A DNA stretch of 64,000 nt from the NCBI RefSeq assembly GCF_015234275.1, contig NZ_JADGII010000001.1; one strand, 5' to 3'. The position numbers and the translations under genes were made by a program. The notes beneath the pieces were generated by a model. It was not told where the DNA came from and made no database searches. It was given only the letters and a program-made list of their open reading frames with translations. Source of the DNA: Prosthecochloris ethylica. GTDB lineage: Bacteria > Bacteroidota > Chlorobiia > Chlorobiales > Chlorobiaceae. Within the stretch, counting starts at the first letter, position 1. Each line of letters opens with the position of its first letter. Below, piece after piece: positions 1 through 8,311 of the stretch.

Positions 1-206
1 GCAGCGGAGGCTTCTCGTATACCACCGCGAAAGTCCCGAATATCACCGTCAGGGTCACCTTCCCGTCTATCCCGGTCGTAGGACATTTCTACCTTGGAAC
101 GTTCACCAGGCTGCTGAAGGAACTGGTCAATCCTGAAACGAAAATCTCGGCATCGATCAATCGCTCAGGCAACTCCATCAACTGTTCCTATACCTGCAAA
201 ATCTGA
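1..206 (+). CDS. 3' end of an unrecognised gene, cut by the window edge
   Basis: An open frame runs from the window edge (codons in phase with position 3) to a TGA at 204-206, about 67 codons. The visible tail is rich in Val, Thr and Ser and ends with a Cys pair spaced five residues apart close to the C-terminus. The pattern of alternating hydrophobic and polar residues with a short proline-bearing hydrophobic stretch vaguely recalls the C-terminus of TadE/TadG-type pilus assembly proteins, but I cannot assign it. A good terminator follows at 353-380. The opposite-strand reading offers nothing better. The start and most of the protein lie outside the window. Confidence 0.4.
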   Translation, partial: SGGFSYTTAKVPNITVRVTFPSIPVVGHFYLGTFTRLLKELVNPETKISASINRSGNSINCSYTCKI

Positions 207-352
207 AACTCGCGTCTTCAGTGATGAATCGTTACCAGTTACCAGGCAGCACTACGATAATTCCTGCAATCCGCGCAAATCTGTGAAATCTGCAGGGAGC
301 CTGAATGAAACGGGTCAGCGACGCTGACTGTTACGGAAGAAAAGACAAAAGT
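207..352. other. intergenic stretch between the truncated gene and its terminator
   Basis: No convincing gene. A small perfect inverted repeat (GTCAGC-GAC-GCTGAC, about 314-328) is present without a T-run. A short open frame through the region has no ribosome-binding site and low-complexity composition. Confidence 0.4.
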
Positions 353-383
353 AAAAAGGCAGCCCGCAGGCTGCCTTTTTTTT
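353..383. terminator. bidirectional intrinsic terminator between the truncated + gene and bchL
   Basis: A 12-bp perfect stem (353-364 with 369-380, core AAGGCAGCC/GGCTGCCTT) closes a 4-nt loop. Eight T residues follow on the + strand, and a T-rich flank also follows on the - strand. It lies about 35 nt past the bchL stop codon and serves both converging genes. Confidence 0.85.
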
Positions 384-414
384 CAACAAATCAACAGATC
401 AACGCACTCACACC

Positions 415-1242
415 TCACTGCCATCCGCCGACAATCTCGAAAATGTCCCGATCACCGATCGGGACAGGGACTGACGCCGAGGGTTCCTCTGACAGCAGGA
501 ACTGCGCAATCTCGTTGTATGGCTTGAGGCACTCGTCCTTTTCAGGGCCGTCCTCCATCTGGAAGAGAGTCTTGCCGGCAAAACGGCTCTTGCGGATCAG
601 CTCATGATAAGGAACACGCGCCAGCAGTTTCGTCCCGACTTTCTCGGAAAACTGCTCCAGCATATTGGTACCGCCGCCTTTCTGGTAATCGACACGGTTC
701 GCAACGATCCCTGCCAGCTGCACCTTGTAGCGCACGCTTTTCTGCTGGATTGCCATACAGAGGCGGTTTGCGGCAAAAATGCTGTCGAAATCGTTGGTAG
801 CGATAATCACGGCGTAATCCGCGTAGTTGAGCGGAGCACTGAACCCGCCGCAGACAACGTCGCCAAGCACGTCGAAAAGGATAACATCGTACTGGTCGTA
901 CAGGCCGAGCTCCTGCAGCAGCTTGACCGCCTCGCCGACGACGTAACCGCCACACCCGCTGCCGGCAGGAGGACCGCCAGCTTCCAGTGCGTCGATACCG
1001 GCAAACCCCGTCTGGATAATATCCTCTTTTTCCAGCTCTTCATGATGGAAATCAACCTCGTCAAGAGCCTCGATAACAGTTTTCTGAAGGGTGCCGGTCA
1101 GCGGGAAGGTACTGTCATGCTTCGGATCGCAGCCGATCTGGAGCACTTTGGCTCCCTGCAGTGCAAGTGCCGCTGAAATATTCGCGGTGGTCGTGCTTTT
1201 ACCGATACCCCCTTTACCATAGACAGCCAGGATTAAACTCAT
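415..1242 (-). CDS. bchL: light-independent protochlorophyllide reductase, ATP-binding Fe protein BchL
   Basis: The nitrogenase-Fe-protein-like subunit of DPOR, which passes electrons with ATP hydrolysis to the BchNB complex for reduction of ring D of protochlorophyllide. The 275-residue length is typical. The N-terminus holds the P-loop GKGGIGKST (residues 9-17). Cys97 (SGCGGY) and Cys131 (VVCGGF) are the expected ligands of the [4Fe-4S] cluster bridging the dimer, and the switch region DPKHDST follows the Walker A segment. It is the last gene of a bchN-bchB-bchL group and is followed by a strong terminator. Assignment to BchL rather than NifH rests on the bchN/bchB neighbours and the characteristic sequence. 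Confidence 0.97.
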   Translation of the reverse strand: MSLILAVYGKGGIGKSTTTANISAALALQGAKVLQIGCDPKHDSTFPLTGTLQKTVIEALDEVDFHHEELEKEDIIQTGFAGIDALEAGGPPAGSGCGGYVVGEAVKLLQELGLYDQYDVILFDVLGDVVCGGFSAPLNYADYAVIIATNDFDSIFAANRLCMAIQQKSVRYKVQLAGIVANRVDYQKGGGTNMLEQFSEKVGTKLLARVPYHELIRKSRFAGKTLFQMEDGPEKDECLKPYNEIAQFLLSEEPSASVPVPIGDRDIFEIVGGWQ

Positions 1243-1288
1243 GATGACAACAGAGAATTAAATAATTAGAGAAAATCAGTCTACAGCC

Positions 1289-2896
1289 TCAGCCGCCAAG
1301 AGCTTCCTTGGCTTTGCGGAATACATCACCGGTAATGGTGGTCTCCCCGATATCGCGGGCATAGTTTTCTGTATTCTTCCGGACTTTCTTGCGTACGAAG
1401 AACGGAACTTTTTTGAGCATTTTTTCAGCATCCGGCGTCCAGGGAAGTCCGTCTTCTGCCTGAGCTGCGGTTGATTCAGCACTCTCTTCAGGCTGCTCAC
1501 TGCCGGCATCATCCGTCACATGACCATTGGAAGCGGCAGTCTCGAGAGCGTCATCGTCTTCCTCGTATTCAAGGCCTGCATCGCCGAAGAAATCGATGAG
1601 ATGTTTTTCGAGCCCGAGCTTACAGGATGTATAGACACGATCGGCGAGCACGTCGGCCCCATCGAAGCCGAGGACAGGATAGTAGCCGATAAGATGGTTT
1701 TCAATATGCGTCGGGGTCGAGATCACCATACACGGCACATCCAGCTTGCGACAGCTGTGACGCTCCATCTGCGTCCCGCAGACCAGCTCGGGCATTTCGT
1801 CCTCGATCTTTTTCGATACTTCCTGGAACCTGTCCGTCACCATGAGCGGCTCGGGCAGATAGCCCTCGAGTTCCTGGCGGACCCAGTCGGCATGCTGCTT
1901 CAGATAGGTGCCGGCGCCGATAATCTGCATACCGAGCTCGTCGCGCAGGAACTTCACCATGCCGACGGTATGCGTGGCGTCACCGAACACAAACGCCCGC
2001 TTGGCGCTGAAACTCTCCATATCGGCAGTACGGGCGAACCATGGAACACCGCTTGGAGCGCTCTGACCGTCGAGCGAAAACTCCGTCAGTTCCGGCATAC
2101 GAAGCTCGGCAAGCCCGCGCTCCCGCGCAATATCATTCACCTGGGCCAGAAGCTCCCGGATCCAGGCAAGCGTAGGATTGACGCCCATCGGTGTCCCCGA
2201 CAGGACCGGCATACCGAATTTCTCGCGCAGGTACTGAGCCGCTCCATGACCGATTTCACGATAGGGAACCAGATTCACCCAGGCTTCCGGAAGCCGGGCG
2301 AGATCCTCCATGGACGCCCCCCAGGGAGCGACAACGTTCACCCTGATACCGAGCGTCGCGAGCATCCTTCGCAGGCTGGCGAGATCCGAACGGAGATGAA
2401 AACCGAGTGACGTAAAACCCAGGATGTTGACACTTGGCTGTTCAGACAGGCTCTGCGGCTGTGCCGAACGCTTGACCAGTTCTGTAAAAAGTCCTTCTGC
2501 CGCTTCGTGCTCCTGGACACGGAACGGGTTGACATCGTACACGAGAATTTTATCGGTATCGACACCGGAATGCCTGGAAAGCTGGCCGAGATCTTCCTGC
2601 AGAAGTGCGGTACTGCAGCTCGGAGCGACAACGATCATCTCGGGATGATAATGCTCGTCGACCTGCTGCAGAGTCGCAGGCAGGCGGGATTCACCACGGG
2701 CGAGGTCCTGCCCCCTGACCACGCTGATGGACAGGCCGGGAAAATCCGGGGTTCGTTCGAGCATGGTATAGGTTGCGGTGATATAGTCGTCTCCCTGAGG
2801 GGCGTGGTACACCGTATGAACATCCTTCATACTGTTGGTGACGCGGCTGATGCCATGAAGAGCGGTTCCCTCATAGAGCCAGAAAGCTAAACGCAT
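1289..2896 (-). CDS. bchB: light-independent protochlorophyllide reductase subunit B
   Basis: The NifK-like subunit of DPOR, which with BchN forms the heterotetramer carrying the NB cluster and binding protochlorophyllide. At 535 residues it matches the family. The N-terminus MRLAFWLYEGTALHG and the segment VVAPSCSTALLQEDLG are characteristic, as is the GTQMERHSCRKLDVPC segment. A charged, acidic linker (about residues 445-485) precedes the conserved C-terminal helical domain that is usual for BchB/ChlB (PFFVRKKVRKNTENYA). It lies 46 nt upstream of bchL and 36 nt downstream of bchN in one transcription unit. Confidence 0.97.
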   Translation of the reverse strand: MRLAFWLYEGTALHGISRVTNSMKDVHTVYHAPQGDDYITATYTMLERTPDFPGLSISVVRGQDLARGESRLPATLQQVDEHYHPEMIVVAPSCSTALLQEDLGQLSRHSGVDTDKILVYDVNPFRVQEHEAAEGLFTELVKRSAQPQSLSEQPSVNILGFTSLGFHLRSDLASLRRMLATLGIRVNVVAPWGASMEDLARLPEAWVNLVPYREIGHGAAQYLREKFGMPVLSGTPMGVNPTLAWIRELLAQVNDIARERGLAELRMPELTEFSLDGQSAPSGVPWFARTADMESFSAKRAFVFGDATHTVGMVKFLRDELGMQIIGAGTYLKQHADWVRQELEGYLPEPLMVTDRFQEVSKKIEDEMPELVCGTQMERHSCRKLDVPCMVISTPTHIENHLIGYYPVLGFDGADVLADRVYTSCKLGLEKHLIDFFGDAGLEYEEDDDALETAASNGHVTDDAGSEQPEESAESTAAQAEDGLPWTPDAEKMLKKVPFFVRKKVRKNTENYARDIGETTITGDVFRKAKEALGG

Positions 2897-2932
2897 GGTC
2901 TGTATCCTTTGGTTTGCAGTTCCTTGGTTGAA

Positions 2933-4195
2933 TTACTCGGCACTGGGCATCACCCCTTTCAGCCAGACGGAATCATCAAATTCGGGCAGCTTCTCCCGAC
3001 GCCTCAGCGGCGAGACAAAGAGATTGGCCAGCGTAAAGACCCCTGACCAGCTGTGAATGGTCATCAGCGTGAACTCCATGCTCCATTTCACGATAAAACC
3101 CTTACCGACAAACGGATTGGCTGTCATGAGGGAGGTGACGATCATATCCGGCCGTTCACGCTTGATATCCTGAAGCTGGCGGTGGAAATTGGGCTGCTCG
3201 ACCACCCGGACCCCTTCAAGGGCTTCGAGTTCACGTGCGTGGAATTTCTTGTTGATGTACGCGCTGCTGCACTCCATGACATCCGCCCCGGCATTGTTGA
3301 GAAAACGTGCAAGCGGCAGTTCCATCATGGTGTCGGCTGTAAAGAATACTTTTTTACCTTTCAGCAGGTTCACCTGCTCGCTGATACGCTGCCATGCCGC
3401 CTCCTCGCGCTCACGCAGGTCGACCGTGATATCGAACATCGCGGCAAGGTCTTCCCAGAATACCCGGGTTCCGGTCGGTCCGAAGGGAAAGAGTGACTTG
3501 AGCGGTCGTGCTTTCCGCTCTCTCGCCAGGCGAGACACCACTCTCGACAGGTAGGGCTGGATCGGAGCGAGAACCGTATCGGGACCTATCGCCGGCAGTT
3601 TGTCGAAACGGCTTTCCGGCAGAAACCCGCCGACCCTGATACCGAGCTCCTCGGCTTCGGCACGCATGTCATCGGCGATGGAATCATTGACGGAACCGAT
3701 AAAGACGACACTCTTTTCACCGGCCGGCGCTTCGGGGCAGAACGGCACCATGGCCTGCAGCACAGAGTCTTCCGCCTGCGTGAAATTGTACACCAGGCCG
3801 CTTGCCGGCACAAAGAGAACGGGAAGATCAGGTGTGCTGAGCGAGTGGGCCAGCCCCTTGAAGTCAACCTTCATGACCTCGGGAGTACATGAAGAGAGCA
3901 GAAAAATGACCGACGGATCGTGATCGGCCCTGATCTCGCTGATCACCTCTTCGAGGCTTGGGTCCTGGCGGGAAAGATCACCTTCCTCGAGCAGAGCGAT
4001 CCCGAAACGGGGCTTTGCAAAAATCATCATCCCAAGCGCATTCTGCAGGAAATGCGCGCAGGTGTGTGTGCCGAGAATCAGGAAAAAACTGTCCTTGATT
4101 TTCTGGTACAGCCAGCCGACACTGGCCAGACCGCAAAAGCTGTGAGTTACGTTATCCTCCTTGATAATCTGGGTAGAGCCCGGAACTGACATCAT
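2933..4195 (-). CDS. bchN: light-independent protochlorophyllide reductase subunit N
   Basis: The NifD-like DPOR subunit (420 residues), partner of BchB. Cluster ligand regions are visible near the N-terminus (HSFCGLASVGWL; GTHTCAHFLQNALGMM) and further in (FLLSSCTPEVMKVD), in line with three Cys ligands from BchN. Start: two ATG codons in a row at 4195 and 4192; AGGAGG lies nine bases before the first, so 4195 is chosen. It is the first gene of the bchNBL unit, so the operon promoter should be within the 109 bp upstream. I found no unambiguous -35/-10 pair there. Confidence 0.97.
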   Translation of the reverse strand: MMSVPGSTQIIKEDNVTHSFCGLASVGWLYQKIKDSFFLILGTHTCAHFLQNALGMMIFAKPRFGIALLEEGDLSRQDPSLEEVISEIRADHDPSVIFLLSSCTPEVMKVDFKGLAHSLSTPDLPVLFVPASGLVYNFTQAEDSVLQAMVPFCPEAPAGEKSVVFIGSVNDSIADDMRAEAEELGIRVGGFLPESRFDKLPAIGPDTVLAPIQPYLSRVVSRLARERKARPLKSLFPFGPTGTRVFWEDLAAMFDITVDLREREEAAWQRISEQVNLLKGKKVFFTADTMMELPLARFLNNAGADVMECSSAYINKKFHARELEALEGVRVVEQPNFHRQLQDIKRERPDMIVTSLMTANPFVGKGFIVKWSMEFTLMTIHSWSGVFTLANLFVSPLRRREKLPEFDDSVWLKGVMPSAE

Positions 4196-4304
4196 GAAGT
4201 TCTTCCTCCTGGAGTTTGCTGAAACCGCATCGGATAGCTTGCGGCGGCAGGTTCTGAACCGTCAAACGTGAAACTTAAAGAAATGAAGATAAAAATTATT
4301 TTGA

Positions 4305-4628
4305 TTAATCCTGTCCCCCGCGAGAGCCGGCGAGCCGCGCCTCCACGGAAGCCACCTTGTCGCCCAGGCGAACCTCTCTGTCACGCCGGTCATCGACCTT
4401 GACAACGGTATATACCCTGGCAACACCTGTGCTGAACACATACTCGTGAAGTTTCGATGCCACAGCGAACAGCTCGCCGGCCGGACCGGAAACCGTGGTC
4501 CCCATATCATGCAGCCTGAACTCGAGACCGCTTTCAGCAAGCATGTTCTCCAGGTCGGCGACAAGACGACTGAGTCCGCCGCCGGAAGCCCCGCCGAGCG
4601 GAATTACGGTAAGATCCATCAGTGCCAC
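4305..4628 (-). CDS. MTH1187/YkoF-family (DUF77) thiamine-binding-type protein
   Basis: A 107-residue single-domain protein resembling the MTH1187 family, ferredoxin-like folds some of whose members bind thiamine or its precursors. Family-like stretches are the start DLTVIPLGG, then LHDMGTTVSGP, and a C-terminal helix region. The first possible start is GTG at 4628, nine bases after a run of six G; an ATG at 4619 is an alternative. It lies 18 nt after the purA stop and upstream of bchN, so it may be the tail of the engB-purA unit. No thiamine genes or TPP riboswitch are seen nearby, so the ligand is an inference. Confidence 0.75.
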   Translation of the reverse strand: MALMDLTVIPLGGASGGGLSRLVADLENMLAESGLEFRLHDMGTTVSGPAGELFAVASKLHEYVFSTGVARVYTVVKVDDRRDREVRLGDKVASVEARLAGSRGGQD

Positions 4629-4646
4629 GACAAACGCCCCCCTGTC

Positions 4647-5954
4647 TTATTTAAAAACGGTTTCATCCCGGCCGGGCCCGACGGAAATGAAGGTCACCGG
4701 CACATCGAGCTGCTCTTCGAGGAACGACACAAACGCCTGTGTCGCCGGGTGCATGTCGTCAAACGTGCGTGCCCCCGCATTCGAGACCTTCCATCCCGCG
4801 AGGGTGGTGTAGACCGGCGTCACCCTCGAGAGGGTCTGGTCGTCCGTAGGAAAATCGGTGATTTCCCGACCGTCGATCATGTAGGATGTGCACACCTTCA
4901 CCTCGTCGAAGGAGTCGAGAACATCGAGCTTCGTCAGGGCGAGCTCCGTCACGCCGTTGACGATCAGCGAATAACGCAGAGCGACAAGGTCGAGCCATCC
5001 GCAACGGCGGCGCCTGCCGGTCGTCGCCCCGAACTCGTGACCGATTTTGCCGAGTTTCTCCCCGGTTTCGTCATGCAGCTCGGTCGGAAAAGCACCGTTT
5101 CCGACCCTGGTCATGTAGGCCTTGCATACCCCGATCACGTTTCTGATGTGGTTCGGAGCAATCCCTGAACCGGTCGAAGCACCACCGGATGTCGGGTTCG
5201 ACGAGGTCACGTAGGGATAGGTGCCATGGTCCACGTCCAGCAGACACCCCTGTGCACCTTCAAGCAGAATGCTCTTACCTTCCCGCAGCTGCCTGTTCAG
5301 ATACAGCTGGGTGTTTTTCACGTAAGGATTGATGATGGCATCGAACTCGGAATATTCTCTGACCATCTCTTCGACATCCATGCCTTCATTGTCATAGACG
5401 TTGCGGATGAGCTTGTTTTTCGCTTCGAGATTATCCCTCAGCTTCTCTTCCAGCAGTTCGGGATGCAGGAGATCGACCACCCTGATACCGCGGCGGGCAA
5501 ACTTGTCTTCGTAACTCGGACCGATTCCCCGGCCGGTCGTCCCGATTTTTTTCGCATTCTGCGCGCTTTCATGGAGGGAATCGAGCAGTTTATGGTACGG
5601 CATGATGAGATGGGCGTTATGGCTGATATAGAGGCGGTCCCTCACATCATAACCGAGCTCTTCGACCTGCCGGATCTCCTTGAGCAGTGCATTCGGGTCG
5701 ATCACGACACCGTTGCCGATCACGCAGGTGCATCCTTCATGGAAAATACCGGAAGGAATCAGGTGGAGCACAACGGTCTTGTCATCGAAACAGATGGTAT
5801 GGCCGGCATTGGCCCCCCCCTGGTAACGGACAACGACATCGTACCTGGAAGAGAGAAAATCGACCAGCTTACCTTTACCTTCATCCCCGAACTGGGTACC
5901 GACAATAACCGTAGCCGAAGCTGTGTTCTGCTTCGTGGTTGCATGTTCTTTCAC
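4647..5954 (-). CDS. purA: adenylosuccinate synthetase
   Basis: Catalyses GTP-dependent condensation of IMP with aspartate, the first committed step to AMP. The 435-residue length is typical with a slightly extended N-terminus. Diagnostic features: GTQFGDEGKGK (residues 19-29) with the catalytic Asp24, GGANAGHT with His52 (46-53), GTTGRGIGPSYEDK, LLEGAQGCLLDVDHGTYPYVTSS region, and TTGRRRRCGWLD near the C-terminal GTP site. It starts 12 nt after the stop of engB, so the two are co-transcribed. Confidence 0.98.
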   Translation of the reverse strand: MKEHATTKQNTASATVIVGTQFGDEGKGKLVDFLSSRYDVVVRYQGGANAGHTICFDDKTVVLHLIPSGIFHEGCTCVIGNGVVIDPNALLKEIRQVEELGYDVRDRLYISHNAHLIMPYHKLLDSLHESAQNAKKIGTTGRGIGPSYEDKFARRGIRVVDLLHPELLEEKLRDNLEAKNKLIRNVYDNEGMDVEEMVREYSEFDAIINPYVKNTQLYLNRQLREGKSILLEGAQGCLLDVDHGTYPYVTSSNPTSGGASTGSGIAPNHIRNVIGVCKAYMTRVGNGAFPTELHDETGEKLGKIGHEFGATTGRRRRCGWLDLVALRYSLIVNGVTELALTKLDVLDSFDEVKVCTSYMIDGREITDFPTDDQTLSRVTPVYTTLAGWKVSNAGARTFDDMHPATQAFVSFLEEQLDVPVTFISVGPGRDETVFK

Positions 5955-5966
5955 GTCAATTCTGTT

Positions 5967-6545
5967 TTAGCCTGTATAATGTTCTAGATTCTCAAGCAGC
6001 TCGGCTGTTCCTTCCCCGCTCAGAGCCGAATAATTTACAATAAATCTTGTTTTCGGGACGATACTTTTCAGCTCCCGCCGGGCACGGACTTTATCTTTCT
6101 GCTTCAGTTTGTCGTACTTGGTCAGAACGATCCCGTACGGCCGATGGTAATGGTCAAGAAAATCCATCATCTGGCGGTCGGCATCCAGGGCTGGATGGCG
6201 GGAATCGATGAGGACAACGACAAGACTGATGGATTGCCTTGTGCTGATATAACCTCCGAGCAGATGCCCCCATTCACGACGCTCCCCTTTCGCTACCTTT
6301 GCATAGCCGTAGCCTGGAAGATCGACAAAATAACAGCAGTCATTGATGAGGAAGTAGTTGATCAGCCGGGTTTTGCCGGGTGTGGAACTGGTGCGGGCAA
6401 GAGCTTTTCGACCCGTCAGTGTATTGAGAAGGGTGGATTTACCGACATTCGAACGGCCGACAAATACAATCTCGGGCATCGACGACTCGGGAAGCCCTTG
6501 CAGCGCGGAAACACTTTTATGAAACGTCGCGGTATGAATCTTCAT
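5967..6545 (-). CDS. engB: ribosome-biogenesis GTPase EngB (YihA/YsxC)
   Basis: A 192-residue GTPase of the TrmE-Era-EngA-YihA-Septin group that assists late assembly of the large ribosomal subunit. G1 is GRSNVGKST (30-38), followed by the T-rich switch I (RTSSTPGKTRLINY), G3 DLPGYGYA, G4 TKYDKLK and G5 near SALSGEG. The family usually needs no extra domain, as here. It opens the engB-purA transcription unit; a plausible promoter lies at 6634-6663. Confidence 0.97.
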   Translation of the reverse strand: MKIHTATFHKSVSALQGLPESSMPEIVFVGRSNVGKSTLLNTLTGRKALARTSSTPGKTRLINYFLINDCCYFVDLPGYGYAKVAKGERREWGHLLGGYISTRQSISLVVVLIDSRHPALDADRQMMDFLDHYHRPYGIVLTKYDKLKQKDKVRARRELKSIVPKTRFIVNYSALSGEGTAELLENLEHYTG

Positions 6546-6833
6546 CGCAGGGCAACTCTCCCTCTCGCACTTCCCGGCAGGCTGTCCGGAGTGTCTTCCG
6601 GCAGTCCCTGGGTACTGACCGGGATCGGGCAGTTAAATACGGAAGCTAAAAACCTTGTGTCAAAATCCCAAATGTTTAACTTGTAGCAGTTCACGGGATC
6701 TCCCGTCATGACCACGATCAGGCTGCACTCTCTGTTGCAGCTGCCGGGGGAGAGCATCGACGACACTCGTCCTGCTGCCCCATGGCAGTGACCTGCCTGA
6801 CATGAATCACCACCTACAGACAACTGACCGATT
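6546..6833. other. 288-bp divergent intergenic region between engB and cysS
   Basis: It holds the candidate engB promoter but no convincing gene on either strand. Several short inverted repeats are present (around 6577-6603, 6692-6706 and 6728-6745). The length and the repeats leave room for a small RNA or a cysS leader, but I could not match any known RNA family. The cysS start lacks a clear ribosome-binding site. Confidence 0.4.
6634..6663 (-). promoter_or_regulatory. candidate sigma-70 promoter for engB-purA
   Basis: Read on the - strand: a perfect -35 TTGACA (6658-6663), an 18-bp spacer, and a -10 TATTTA (6634-6639). It lies about 90 nt before the engB start within an otherwise gene-free divergent region. 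Confidence 0.5.
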
Positions 6834-8276
6834 ATGCCGCTGAAAATTTACAATTCGCTTACCCGCAGCAAGGAAGAGTTCACCCCCCTTCACCCGGGAC
6901 AGGTCACCATGTATGTCTGCGGCCCGACCGTGTATGGACATGCTCACCTGGGTCATGCGAAAAGCTATGTCTCATTCGACGTTGTCCTGAAATGGCTCCG
7001 TCATCTCGGTTACCGGGTCACCTATATCCAGAATATCACCGATGTCGGCCACCTGACCGATGACGCTGACGAGGGTGAAGATAAAATTGCACGGCAGGCC
7101 CGCAGAGAACAGACAGATCCCATGGAGATCGCCCAGCTCTACACCCGGAGCTATTACGAGGATATGGACCGTCTCGGCGTCGATCGTCCCAATATCGCCC
7201 CTACGGCAACCGGCCACATCCCCGACCAGATCGCCCTGATCCGGACGCTGATCGAAAAAGGCCATGCCTACGAAGTGAATGGCAATGTCTATTTTTCGGT
7301 TGAATCGTTCCCCGGCTACGGCAAGCTCTCGGGAAGAACCACTGATGATGCCCGCCAGCCGGGCGGCAGGGTCGAGGCCCGGTCGGAAAAACGCCATCCT
7401 GCAGATTTCGCCCTGTGGAAAAAAGCCGAACCGGGTCACCTCATGAAGTGGGAATCGCCATGGAGTGAAGGATATCCCGGCTGGCATGCCGAATGCTCCG
7501 CCATGGCAATGAAATACCTCGGAGAAACCATCGATATTCATGGTGGTGGCATGGAGAACAAATTCCCTCACCACGAGTGTGAAATCGCGCAGTCAGAAGC
7601 CGCTACCGGTCATCCCTACGTGCGCTACTGGATGCATAACAACATGGTGACCGTCGATGGCACCAAGATGGGCAAATCGCTGGGGAACTTCATCAACCTC
7701 AAGGATATCTTCAACGAATTCGAGCCGATTGTCATCCGTTTCTTCATTCTGCAGTCGCACTACCGCTCCCCGCTTGATTTTTCGCACCAGGCCGTCAAGG
7801 CATCGCAAACGGGACTTGAGAAACTCCGCGAAAGCTGGCTGCGACTCACGGCATCAGCTCCAGGGGAGGAGGATATTGACACAGACGCCTATGAAAACAG
7901 GCTCGTCGAAGCCATGAACGATGATTTCAATACGCCTGTCGCCCTGGCGGTGCTGTTCGACCTCTCGAAAGCCATCAATACAGCGCTTGATTCGGGCGGG
8001 CTGAAGGAAGAAGCCCGTAACGATTGCATCAGACTGTTCAGCACATTCGGTATCGAGGTGCTCGGCATTCTCGACAACCGGCCGAACACCGTCAATGAGG
8101 CATCGACGTCAATTGCCCAGGCTCTCGAGGGGGCAATGTCGCTCCTGCTCGACATCCGCCAGAAAGCGAGACAGAGCAAGGATTACGAAACCAGTGACCT
8201 GATCCGTGACAGGCTCGATGAAGCAGGCATCACTATCAAGGACACCCGCGAAGGCGCCGAGTGGAAGCTTGGGTGA
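6834..8276 (+). CDS. cysS: cysteinyl-tRNA synthetase
   Basis: Class I aminoacyl-tRNA synthetase charging tRNA-Cys; 480 residues, normal. The HIGH element reads HLGH (38-41), preceded by the zinc ligand Cys29 in YVCGPTVYG; the further zinc-binding stretches WHAECSAMA and HGGGMENKFPHHECEIAQSE are intact. The KMSKS loop is TKMGKSLGN, with Gly in the third position as a mild variant. The C-terminal helical anticodon-binding part is present. It is monocistronic on the + strand and converges on the guanylyltransferase gene with 35 nt between the stops. Confidence 0.97.
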   Translation: MPLKIYNSLTRSKEEFTPLHPGQVTMYVCGPTVYGHAHLGHAKSYVSFDVVLKWLRHLGYRVTYIQNITDVGHLTDDADEGEDKIARQARREQTDPMEIAQLYTRSYYEDMDRLGVDRPNIAPTATGHIPDQIALIRTLIEKGHAYEVNGNVYFSVESFPGYGKLSGRTTDDARQPGGRVEARSEKRHPADFALWKKAEPGHLMKWESPWSEGYPGWHAECSAMAMKYLGETIDIHGGGMENKFPHHECEIAQSEAATGHPYVRYWMHNNMVTVDGTKMGKSLGNFINLKDIFNEFEPIVIRFFILQSHYRSPLDFSHQAVKASQTGLEKLRESWLRLTASAPGEEDIDTDAYENRLVEAMNDDFNTPVALAVLFDLSKAINTALDSGGLKEEARNDCIRLFSTFGIEVLGILDNRPNTVNEASTSIAQALEGAMSLLLDIRQKARQSKDYETSDLIRDRLDEAGITIKDTREGAEWKLG

Positions 8277-8311
8277 AGGATGACGATCTGCTGAAGGAGA
8301 TACGGCACGTA

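Noticed and set aside
415..1242. NifH (nitrogenase Fe protein) for the first - strand gene
   Set aside because: The adjacent bchN and bchB and the sequence itself fit BchL; no nif genes are present.
1520..2410. Long + strand open frame opposite bchB
   Set aside because: Antisense shadow of a conserved gene, without a ribosome-binding site or family features.
6542..6823. 93-codon - strand frame in the engB-cysS gap
   Set aside because: It covers the candidate engB promoter, has no ribosome-binding site and no recognisable sequence.
6546..6833. A signal-recognition-particle or 6S RNA gene in the engB-cysS gap
   Set aside because: I looked for the conserved SRP tetraloop/helix 8 sequence and a long bubble structure and found neither.
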